Of a DNA stretch of 64,000 nt, positions 47,011 through 56,453 are shown in pieces. The DNA comes from Amorphophallus konjac. Lineage: Eukaryota; Streptophyta; Magnoliopsida; Alismatales; Araceae. Where the stretch lies: assembly GCA_022559845.1 (NCBI GenBank), contig CM040118.1:162522331-162586330 (forward strand), read 5' to 3'. The notes below the pieces were generated by a model. The model was given only the letters and a program-made list of their open reading frames with translations. It was not told the DNA's origin and did not search any database. The translations under genes and the position numbers were made by a program. The stretch's first letter is position 1; each line of letters begins with the position of its first letter.

Positions 47011-47065
47011 GCAAGCAGTCTCACGTGGCGTCACTGGCCTTGCTATCCCCCGCAAACTCGGCTAA

Positions 47066-47111
47066 AAGCCAGCATTTGAGCATTATCTCACAGCTCGAGT
47101 ATAGAGGGTTG

Positions 47112-47153
<42 letters not shown>

Positions 47154-48001
47154 AGAGAGAGCCTGTTCTGGGGGCAGGCACTAAAAAAAAAAGAGAACTG
47201 AAAAGATCATGATGACCATATCTATTGAGGGAACCGACACTCCCTCTATATCCTAATTTGTACTAGATATAACTACCATTGTGGGGCTTATGTGGTGGAG
47301 CGAACTACTCCTCCCCTCCCTGAGGAGGTGAGCGCTCTCCTACATCCCCGCCTTGGTCAATTCAAAAAAAAAAAAAAAGAAGGGGGGACGAGCCCTGAGG
47401 TAACAAGGGAGAACAAAATGTCCGTCCCGTTTATGGAGACTGGGATGATTTTATTATTATTAACATAAAATGGCCCACTGGGATGCATGGCACATTGCCA
47501 TCTTCCCATCCTATAGGGATATCTCCCATTTGTCCCACCGGGATTGACCATCTACCCTTGATACGGGTCCTGGGCCCCGGCCAACACATCTTCATTAGCT
47601 TCCGGCATTCAGCCAATAATTACACCAAATATCTCAACACCTGCTGCATTGGCCCAACGGGGCTTTCCACTACTGTTGTCTCAGTCCCCCTGCCCAACTT
47701 GGGCTCATACAAACCTGTCCCTTGGCACGAGGCACTCCGCCCTTGTCGAGCTCTGAAAATAATTCCTTCTGTCTCGCCAGGCTGCATCCATAAAACCTTT
47801 TCTCATTGGCCTGAGGCACTCCGCCCTAGCCAATCTTAAAAAAAAAAATTCATCCTCTATCCCACCAGTCTCACCGGACTATCCCCATAAAGCCCTTTTC
47901 ATTGGCTTGAGACACTCCGTCCTAGCCAAGCTAGTTTATCCCAACGGTCTGGGTCTATAAAACCCTTTTATCCCATTGGGCCAAGTTAAAAAATAAAAAA
48001 C

Positions 48002-48032
<31 letters not shown>

Positions 48033-48639
48033 AATAATAATAATCAATCCAGTGAGCTCAACAAACATCATCAAACCAAATAAATCTTAATAAATTCAGT
48101 CAACTAATGAGCTCAATAAACCAAACAAACCTAATAAACTCAATAATATAAAATAAATAAATAAATCTAATGAACTCAACAAAAAAATCTCTAACAAACC
48201 TCAGTAAACTCAACGAAATAAACCTCAATGAACTCAACAAACCCAAGAGGTCCAATGAAAATGATGAATAAACAAACATCTCAACAAACTCAATAAACTT
48301 GATAAACTCAAATAAATGAACCAACAAAAGATTCCTTCACCTGGCATTAGACCTTCTGTCTGAGCAAGGTTTATCGACCCCGATACCTCTATGGGTCAAA
48401 ATCCATATTCTATCCCAGCTTAAACCTCACGTCTATGCTAGGTTGGTCAACTTCGACATGACGTCGGGCTGACATCCTTATCTGCACATTCTACCCCTGT
48501 TGTAGACCTTCCGTCTGAGCAAGGTTCATTAAATCTAACTTTTCGTCAGATCAACATCAATACTTAGCCCTGGGTCTGGGCCTCTCGTGCGTTTATCATC
48601 TGATTTACCCTTGCCTTAAACCTTCTATCAGGGTAAGGG
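47066..48639. other. Non-coding region of element E, low complexity
   Basis: It holds a GA microsatellite (about 47120-47160), an A-run (47365-47382), A-rich stretches (47990-48050), and an AATAAAC-type tract to 48330. Degenerate repeats of a CCTTGGC...CACTCCGCCC type lie at 47700-47950. No gene is seen. Confidence 0.7.
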
Positions 48640-48975
48640 CTCGTTGACCACGACAGAACGTCGAGTCAACACCTATCCTATATTCCTCCCTTGGCTTATG
48701 GCCTCACGCCCTTGCCAAGTTGGTTGACTTCGACAAGACGTTGAGTCAACACCTATTCTATATTCTGCCCTTGGCTTAGGCCTCACGCCTCTGCCAAGTT
48801 CGTTGACTTCGACAAGACGCCGGGTCAACACCTATCCTATATTCTGCCCTTGGCTTAGGCCTCACGCCTCTGCCAAGTTCGTTGGTTTCGACATGACGTC
48901 GAGTCAACACCTATCCTACATTCCTCCCTTGGCTTATGGCCTCACGCCCTTGCTAAGTTGGTTGACTTTGACAAG
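48640..48975 (+). repeat. 79-bp tandem repeat in element E
   Basis: Starts of GTTGACTTCGAC-like segments at 48723, 48802, 48881 and 48960 give period 79. Each unit contains CTTGGC...GCCAAG and GTTGAC...GTCAAC stem-loops. Confidence 0.85.
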
Positions 48976-49814
48976 TCTATCAAGTCAACAGCCACCTCTG
49001 CCCTGGCCCAGACCCTTTGTCTCTTCCAGGTTAGCCATTTTGACATGGCATCAATACGACAATGATGTTTTACGTCTGCCCTTGTTCTGGACATACTGTC
49101 CAAGCAAGGTTTGTTGACTCTGATGTCCCGTCGGGTCAACATTAATATTTTATCTTCGACATGGGCCTCCTGTCTAGTCAATAAATGAAAAGAGCCTTCT
49201 ACCTCTGACTTGGACCTTTCATCCAGTCAGTCAATAAAAGACCCATCTTCTACCTATAGCTTGGACCTTTCATCCAGCCAGTTAAAAATATTTCGTCTTG
49301 AGCACGGGCCTTCTGTCCAGTCAATGAATGAAGAGACCCTTCTACCTCTGGCTGGGACCTTTCGTCCAGTCGGTCAAAAAAAAAAAAGGGAGAAACCCTT
49401 CTGTCTCTGGCTCGGACCTTTCATTCAGTCAGTCAACAAGAAACTTTCACCTTTGACCCAGACCATCAGTCTAGACTGGCGATGAAACCTATCTGGAATA
49501 GACCTTACGTCTATCCTTACAAAACCCGCATATTTCTATATGTCCCACCGACGATGAAATCCTCCCGTTGATTGACCGGTGAATTGCCTATTCAACTATG
49601 AAACATGTCCAGGATAAACCTTACATCTTTTCTGATGAAACTCATATGTTTCCTTAAGTCCCATTGACGATGAAACCCATATATATCCTCATGTCGCACC
49701 TGTGATAAAAAATGATGAAACTTACCCAGATTAGACCTTACGTCTATTCTGATGAAACTTATGGACTTCTTTACATCAGTATAAACCCAGTAGCAATGAT
49801 GAAACCTACTATTC
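48976..49814. other. Degenerate short repeats in element E
   Basis: Irregular units around 'GGACCTTTCATCCAGTCAGTCAA' variants (49150-49460) and 'GATGAAACC...TTACGTCTATC' variants (49480-49810). These look like older, decayed tandem arrays. There is no gene. Confidence 0.65.
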
Positions 49815-50315
49815 TGCCTTGGCGTCATGGCCTTCCGCCTAAGCCAAGATGTACGGCGTCATGACCACACGTCTAAGCCGTTAAATATCCTACCTTGGCG
49901 TCATGGCCTACCGCCTAAGCCAAGCTATACGACGTCATGACCATACGTCTAAGCCGTTAAATATCCTACCTTGGCGTCATGGCCTTCTGCCTAAGCCAAG
50001 GTGTACGCCGTCATGACCATACGTCTAAGCCGTTAAATATCCTACCTTGGCGTCATGGCCTTCCGCCTAAGCCAAGATGTACGGCGTCATGACCATACGT
50101 CTAAGCTGTTAAATATCCTACCTTGGCATCATGGCCTTCCGCCTAAGCCAAGGTATACGGCGTCATGACCATACGTCTAAGCCGTTAAATATCCTACCTT
50201 GGCGTCATGGCCTTCCGCCTAAGCCAAGATGTACGGCGTCACGACCATACGTCTAAGCCGTTAAATATCCTACATTGGCGTCATCCGCCTAAGCCAAGAT
50301 GTACGGCGTCATGAC
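49815..50315 (+). repeat. 76-bp tandem repeat, left part
   Basis: Period exactly 76 (starts at 49891, 49967, 50043, 50119, 50195 and 50271). Units contain CTTGGC...GCCAAG and ACGGC...GCCGT stem-loops. Element F splits the array at ATGAC, and it resumes at 61126. Confidence 0.93.
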
Positions 50316-52227
50316 TGTAGACACGCCAAAATTGACGTTACTGTGAGTACATCTCATATTGCCTTGTAATGTCCCAATTTGACCCTCAAATTAGTTCTAT
50401 TTGAGTGTTTTTTCCCACTTTTTTTTAGATTTCTCCCTTTTTTCACCCTTTTCCTATTTTTTCCTATTTTTTCCTATTTTTCTGGATTTTTCTGGATTTT
50501 CTGGGCTTTTTTCTCTATTTTTTAGAAATAACGACTTGATCTGGGGCGTCTTTTAAATAACGACTTATACATGGGCGTTTCTTAAAAAATTGACGACTAT
50601 ACTGGAGGGCGTCCATTCTTTCAAATTTCCATTTTTCTGGATTTTTCTGGGAATTTTTCGGATTTTTTGGGAATTAACAACTTAACCATGGGCGTTACTT
50701 TGAATGTGAAAAGAATAAAAAATCAAAAAATTGAATTCACGCCTTACACACGGTCGTCACTTTTTCAAATTGATTTTTTAATATTATTTTCCACTCTCTT
50801 CCAGAGGTGATTTGGTGGCCTTCCGGGTGTCAGAAAAATTCGCAAAAATAGTCGTTGGAATCAGGGCGACGAGATGCACCTCCACCTAAAAAATGGGAAA
50901 ATAATATTGAGAAATGAAAAATGGCCCTATTTCGAATTTTTTAATTAACGTCCTTTGTTAAGGCGTTTTTTTAATTAACGCCTTTGACTCAGACGTGTTT
51001 CAATTTCATTTCTAAAAATGATCCAGGAATTAACGCCCTTGTGCAGGGCGTGTTTTTAAAAGACGCCCTTTGGAAGGTCGTCAATTCTTGAATTGACGCC
51101 CTGAGCCAGGTCGTGTTTCATGTTTGTGTTCCGAACGGATGCAACCTTTCCCCAGAGAGTCACTGCTTCGTTTGGGTTCTTGCCCAGTCTAATCCTCCCC
51201 TTTTTTGGACTCTTACCCGTTCTTATCTCTTCCTCCTTTGGGCTCTTTCCTTCTTATCTTTTTCTATCTTATTAATAGAGCTTCCGAGCTCTGTTAATCG
51301 GTTGGACGCAGGAGGCTTCTTCCCCGGATTTTTCTTTTGTTTTTCTTCTGTCTTTCTCTTCTCTGTTCCTATTTCTCTTCTTCTTCTTCCATCTTCTTTT
51401 TCTTATTCTTCTTCTTCTGCCGCTTCTTTTTCTCCTTCTTCCTCTTCTGTCTTCTTCGGTTTCTCCTTCTTCCTCTTCTGTCTTCCCCGTATTCTTCTTC
51501 TTCTTCTTCTTCTATTTCTTCTCCTTTCCTTCTGTTGTTCTTCTTTTCTTTTTACAGGAACCGAAGGTAGGCTGTTCTTGGCTAAGGAGGGGGGGGGGGC
51601 TTCTTCCACGGTTCAACTCTTCATCCCTTTGAGGCTTCCTCCCATCGAGCATTCAAGCCAAAGAAGCCACCCAAACAAGATTTTTCTATCTTATCTCCCC
51701 TTATTTGTATTTTTCATTAAGTCATGCATGCATCATTGTTATTGATTTTTCTCAACCATCATATTGAGATCTCCCCATAGTGCATCTCTTGCACACTTCC
51801 CTTACTTTTATTTATTCGCATGCATCATACATCTCCCCACACCCTCTTTGCATAGGGGTTTAAGGGCAATCCCCTTAAGGTGTGTATTGTTCATATTCTT
51901 CATGCTCACTTATATTTTTATTGAATTTGATGCTACACCTTGTTTCTAATTCAATTCTTTTGGTGGTATTTGTTTGTTTTGCAAGGGTAATAAAAGCAAG
52001 AACTCTCTTCATCGGCCGGCCGATTTGAAGAGAAAGGAAGCACTCACATCACCGCACTTTTGAGGTATTTTTCGCGATCATCTCTCCCATGCTTTCATTG
52101 TTATATTTTTGAGGCCTCGTGTCTCTGGCGATCACACACACTCCACATTAGCACCTCGTGCTCATGCTTATTATTGTTATCATTTTTATTGATATTTCTT
52201 TTAAGTGGATTTTAAAAGAGATCTACA
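50316..52227 (+). repeat. 5' LTR of element F
   Basis: 1,912 bp. It contains T-rich sequence, many ACGCC...GGCGT mini stem-loops (50530-51120), a TTC/TCC-rich tract (51330-51560) and the palindrome ATCGGCCGGCCGAT (52011-52024). The Ser/Leu/Phe-rich frame at 51113-51745 is repeated in the 3' LTR at 60010-60618 and is probably compositional. Confidence 0.97.
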
Positions 52228-52229
52228 AA

Positions 52230-52247
52230 TTGGCGATCACGGTGGGA
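52230..52247 (+). other. Primer binding site of element F
   Basis: TTGGCGATCACGGTGGGA lies two bases after the LTR. From memory it is close to the complement of the 3' end of a plant tRNA-Arg whose acceptor arm reads GTGATCG. Confidence 0.7.
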
Positions 52248-52504
52248 CCCTTTGTGTTCTTCATCTATTACCCGTTTCCCCTTAGGCACCCGCGTGTGCC
52301 ATCTCCCTTATTTGCACCCTCGGTGCGTCCCCCTTTTGTGCCCCTCGGGCACCCTCCATTGGTTTTGTCCTTTTCCCTAAGTGATTTGTCAATTTATTGA
52401 TTTTTCTTTAAAATCTCCACTTATTTGAAATTTTGATGAGCATGCTTATATCTTATATTTGTTGATTGCCTGCGACTGTGAGTGGTTGTTACTGTTGGCC
52501 GTGG

Positions 52505-52860
52505 ATTGAGAATTAACGCCTCTGTCGGAGGCGCCTTTTGATTTCACGCCCTAACCCAGGGCGTGTTGTTTGAAGTTAACGCCTTCTGACAGGGCGTTTG
52601 CTAGCTGTCTCTAATTATCTCTGCTTGCTTGGTGAATTCACGCCCGTTGCAAGGGCGTCTTTATCTTTATTAGCGCCTCCCTTAAAGGCATTTTCTTGGA
52701 TTTGACGCCCGCTGGATAGGGCGTCCTTTTATTTATAGCGCCTCACACTAAGGCGTGTTTTAGCCTACCCCTTGGCCCCTCACGTTGATTCACGACAGTC
52801 ACACCGTCGTGTCCTTGTTTAGTAGCGTCCCCTTCCAGGGCGTGTTTTTACTGTGGGTTT
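52505..52860 (+). repeat. ACGCC/GGCGT mini stem-loop series in F leader
   Basis: At least six short inverted pairs, such as ACGCCCTAACCCAGGGCGT and ACGCCTTCTGACAGGGCGT, are spaced about 40-50 bp apart. Loops and spacers differ while stems persist. It continues the series seen in the LTR. Confidence 0.8.
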
Positions 52861-53351
52861 CCAGAACCCTCCGGCTGTGGTTTTTCATGATATTTCATGC
52901 TTATCTTTGTTGATTGATCATATTATTGTGGTTGGCCTGTTTACCCTGTTTCATTCATATTTGCATTGGTTTGGGAGCCCCCTCCTCTTCATTAGGATCC
53001 ACACACCCCCTTGGTGAAGGAACGACCCTCCATTGAGCATTCCGTCTCTTTGGATTGGAAATTCCTAAACCAAGCCTCCGTAAGTCCCCGCACCCGTGGA
53101 TTCCCTCACGGACGCCGGGCAGGTTGTACCCTTTTGGAGTCCCGATATAGTTGGCCTAATACGTGGTGAGTGAGAGTTCCTAGTTGGCATTGGAGTTCAA
53201 ATCTCATTTGAAACTAGGATTCTCCTTGTGTGAATCTTTCCAAACTTTATTAAAATCCTTAATTCACCAAGGATAAAACAATCAAAAATCACGGTAACCA
53301 TTCCAACTTGTGTGCTTATTTGCATAATTATTGAGAATTTTTGACTATATA

Positions 53352-56300
53352 ATGGCTTACCATGATAGAAACATGTTCAATTCAATTCATGAGGATGCAC
53401 AACCTAGCACTTCATATCCTCAATTTCAACATGTTAATCAGCATTCTCACCATTCTTTCAAGGGACCACGTCCTTATTCTCATGGTCATACCCAACCCAT
53501 GGGCAATGTCCATTCTCATGGTCCACCTACTCAATTTCAGGCCACTATTCCCTCGGGACCGTCTCCTCCCAATGACGAGAAGGTCTCTCGAATCATCCAT
53601 GCATTAGATCATCTTACCCCTCAACAGATCCAAGCCCTTAAGGCTGCCGTTGAGGGTACATCTCATGCATCTCCCCCTCTTTCCAATTCTACACGGGTGG
53701 CCCATCACCCACCTCCTCCTTCCAATCATATTCGGGTAGCCCATTACCCATCTCCCCCTATTCATTCTACTCGGGTGGTCCGACACCCGCCTCCTTCTAT
53801 TCCTCCTCCCTCACGGCCCCGAGGCCCATTTATTCATTGCAATCCGGCCCTTCCGGGTTCTTTTACGGGTCATACCGTCAACTCCCCTCCACGGCCTTTT
53901 TATGCGGCCTCTCCTCCTTCAAGGCCCTGCCAGCCCTCTATTGTTCAAGTCACACCCCTCCAACAATCTCTTTTTGATAAGATTACTTCCATGGAGGAAC
54001 AATTAAAGAGGGTCACGGTTCCTCCTACTCCGGTCAATCCTCTCTATGCGGCTTTGGATGACATTACAAGAATGGAGAGAGAATGGAAGGATAGGATGGA
54101 CGACTACGGCGTTGATATTCCAAGCGAGCAAGAACCGGCAATTGAAGAATCCGAGCCGGTGTATGATGATGAAGCTCCGCAGGCACCCCTTTCGAGTTTC
54201 CTTAACTTTCCACTTCCCCCACTTTCATTCGATGAACCCCTCGCTCAGGATGAAGCCACCATCCCCGATCCAACCCCTATTTCCGAGACTTCTTGGTGTT
54301 ACGACGATGGGTCGATACTCCAATCACCCGCGCCGACGCATCTTGAGTTTTTCACCACTCCAAACACCGCTCGCCCCATTCGGCATTTTCTACGCACCAA
54401 ACTTTCACCCATTAACCCTCCACCCATTACACCTCCTCCAGTTACACCATTAACCTCCGCAACACTGGCCTCCGCCAAGCCTTCCACTATTAAACCACCA
54501 CCCGTTAAGCCATCTACATCCACACCATCGGCCTCCATTAATTACACCATTAAACCTTCCCCAATTAGCCTCCCATTACCACCGCCTCAACCCACCTTAC
54601 CTATTCCACCACATAACCCTCCACCTTTACCTATGGCTAATCCTGAGCAGGACCCACCACTTTTTGCACTCGAGCTAACCCCGACCGCTTGCAAGCAAAG
54701 GGAGAAACTTGATGTGTTTGAACCTCCGCCTCCACTTACGCCAACACTTTCCATTATACCTCCACCACTCACAAAGCCTTCCGCCTCCGCTTCACCTCCT
54801 TTTGCTACTCGGAATGGGAGTGCTTCTGCAAGTATTTGTGCCGAAGGTGATCAAGAGCCAGGCAAGACAGATGTGGCCACGGTTATGCGATTCATGATTC
54901 AAGAAGTCATTTACCGGATGCCAATCCGGATTATTGTGCCAAGCATGGTCGCAGAGGCCAAGTCACCGCCATTGCTCAGGGAAGAATGCCAAGAATTGAT
55001 GCCATCCAAGGGCCAGGCAGGGCACCCCTTGTTCAAACTTTCCAATCCAGAATTCATTATTCCTTACAAGGGGCGAATGCCCATTTTGCTCAACATTCCA
55101 TATACACCACATTCAATGGGCAACTCAATGCTTCCCGTTCCAACTCTACAACTCCCCCACATTATTGATCTTTGCTTTCCAAGGGAGTTGTCCTTTACTA
55201 TTGAAGCTTCTTTTATTGGGCCAATTGACCGTACATGTTCACTGCCGTGGAGGGGCAGTTATCTTAATGCTAAGGGGCCATCCCTTATTTGCTCCACTTT
55301 CTATTCATCCATCTCTATCACTTTTTCTTCATGGGCCATTCCCAGGGTTAGGAGGAGGATCACATCCTCTCGCCCTTCACATTCTTCATATTCTTTGCAT
55401 TTCATACATTCATCGCATCCATCCCATTACATGCATTTGCACCTCCTGCTTCCCGGGTTTCCAAACCCGTATCTTCCTCACCTTCCGGCACCGCCGGATA
55501 TTCCGCATTTCCCATCTTATTCATATTCATCCTTTTATCCACTCCCCTTGGGGCATCGCGCCCCTTTTCATCTTCTTCCTCCGGAACCTCCGGACTTTCC
55601 CCTCGGGCATCGCGCCCCTTTCCATTCTCCTCCTCCGGAACCTCCGGACCTTTCTCTCGGGCATCGCGCCCCTTTCCACCTTCCTCCTCCGGAACCTCCA
55701 GATTTTCCCCTTGGGCATCGCGCCCCTTCTCATTTGCTACCTTCAGAACCTCCGAATTTTCCTCCTGATCCTCCTTCATTCCTCTCTCTTGGGTATCGCG
55801 CCCCTTTCTATATTCTTCCTCCGGAACCTCCGGGTTCTCCACCTGATTGTCTCCATCTTTTCCCCGGGCATCGCGCCCCTTTCTATTTGCCTCCTCCGGA
55901 ACCTCCGGACTTTCCCCTCGGGCATCACGCCCCTTTTCATTCTCCTCCTCCAGAACCTCCGGACTTTTCCCTCGGGCACGACGCCCCTTTCCACCTTCTC
56001 CTTCCTGATTTTATTCCTCCGGAACCTCCGGATTCTCCGTCTTACTCTCTCTATCATCTCCCAGGGCATCGCGACCCTCCTGATTTCATTCCTCCGGAAC
56101 CTCCGGACCTTCCATATTTCCTTCAATTCATCTTTTTGCTCCTCCGGGACTCCATATCTTTTATTCTCTTCTTTCTTTTCCGTCATCTTTTTCATCATCT
56201 TTTTCCCTATTTCTCCCCAGGGCATCGCGTCCCTTCTTTCGTTATCCCTCCGGAGCCCCCGGATGATTCCTCCTATCACGATTCTCCTCCTTTACCTCCG

Positions 56301-56453
56301 GACCCTTCGGATCCACCTCTTTCCATCTACCAATTTCTTCTTCTGATTCCTCCTAATTCTGGGTCTGACCCAACTTCTTCCACATCCACTGCCTTGGGCA
56401 TTTGCCCCTTCTCCCATTGTTTTCGAGGCTTTAGTCCTCACTCCTCCTTCTAA
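53352..56453 (+). CDS. Element F proline-rich protein of unknown function
   Basis: The first ATG in frame is at 53352, giving 1,033 codons with no internal stop, which is notable next to the decayed ORFs around it. The N-terminus is His/Pro/Ser-rich and has a short helical stretch (DEKVSRIIHALDHLTPQQIQ). A Pro/Thr-rich middle has many PPP(I/V)TPP-like runs. A conserved-looking segment VMRFMIQEVIYRMPIRIIVP lies near 54880-54950. The C-terminal third is an 18-residue repeat containing GHRAPFHLLPPEPPDFP. It shows no clear gag core, zinc knuckle or enzyme motif. It may be a divergent gag-like structural protein or a non-retroviral insert. Function unknown. Confidence 0.6.
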   Translation: MAYHDRNMFNSIHEDAQPSTSYPQFQHVNQHSHHSFKGPRPYSHGHTQPMGNVHSHGPPTQFQATIPSGPSPPNDEKVSRIIHALDHLTPQQIQALKAAVEGTSHASPPLSNSTRVAHHPPPPSNHIRVAHYPSPPIHSTRVVRHPPPSIPPPSRPRGPFIHCNPALPGSFTGHTVNSPPRPFYAASPPSRPCQPSIVQVTPLQQSLFDKITSMEEQLKRVTVPPTPVNPLYAALDDITRMEREWKDRMDDYGVDIPSEQEPAIEESEPVYDDEAPQAPLSSFLNFPLPPLSFDEPLAQDEATIPDPTPISETSWCYDDGSILQSPAPTHLEFFTTPNTARPIRHFLRTKLSPINPPPITPPPVTPLTSATLASAKPSTIKPPPVKPSTSTPSASINYTIKPSPISLPLPPPQPTLPIPPHNPPPLPMANPEQDPPLFALELTPTACKQREKLDVFEPPPPLTPTLSIIPPPLTKPSASASPPFATRNGSASASICAEGDQEPGKTDVATVMRFMIQEVIYRMPIRIIVPSMVAEAKSPPLLREECQELMPSKGQAGHPLFKLSNPEFIIPYKGRMPILLNIPYTPHSMGNSMLPVPTLQLPHIIDLCFPRELSFTIEASFIGPIDRTCSLPWRGSYLNAKGPSLICSTFYSSISITFSSWAIPRVRRRITSSRPSHSSYSLHFIHSSHPSHYMHLHLLLPGFPNPYLPHLPAPPDIPHFPSYSYSSFYPLPLGHRAPFHLLPPEPPDFPLGHRAPFHSPPPEPPDLSLGHRAPFHLPPPEPPDFPLGHRAPSHLLPSEPPNFPPDPPSFLSLGYRAPFYILPPEPPGSPPDCLHLFPGHRAPFYLPPPEPPDFPLGHHAPFHSPPPEPPDFSLGHDAPFHLLLPDFIPPEPPDSPSYSLYHLPGHRDPPDFIPPEPPDLPYFLQFIFLLLRDSISFILFFLFRHLFHHLFPYFSPGHRVPSFVIPPEPPDDSSYHDSPPLPPDPSDPPLSIYQFLLLIPPNSGSDPTSSTSTALGICPFSHCFRGFSPHSSF
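55551..56090 (+). repeat. 54-bp coding minisatellite in element F ORF
   Basis: About ten copies, early ones exactly 54 bp apart (55551, 55605, 55659, 55713) and later ones variable. Each encodes an 18-residue unit. At the DNA level each unit contains GGGC-ATC-GCGCCC and CCGG-AACCT-CCGG inverted pairs. Confidence 0.88.

Larger units (their letters stand above)
42269..47065 (+). pseudogene. Element E gag-type ORF with two gag-like segments
   Basis: One frame runs from ATG 42269 to TAA 47063-47065 with three internal stops: TGA 42278, TAG 42476 and TAA 45686. Two long open parts remain, 42662-45688 (first ATG after the TAG) and 45740-47065. The first has a full retrotransposon gag core and a Cys/His motif. 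The second repeats the C-terminal half of the same module. There is no DxG protease motif. Gag would form the particle and bind RNA. An Ogre-type upstream ORF1 fused to gag is an alternative reading for the basic, low-similarity N-terminal 500 residues. Confidence 0.75.

Noticed and set aside
49815..50315. Possible CRISPR-like array
   Set aside because: Period 76 with no unique spacers, in plant repeat DNA. It is an ordinary tandem repeat.
51113..51745. Ser/Leu/Phe-rich open frame in the F LTR, repeated at 60010-60618
   Set aside because: It lies over a TTC/TCC-rich tract, has biased composition with no domain, and is duplicated only because it is in the LTR.
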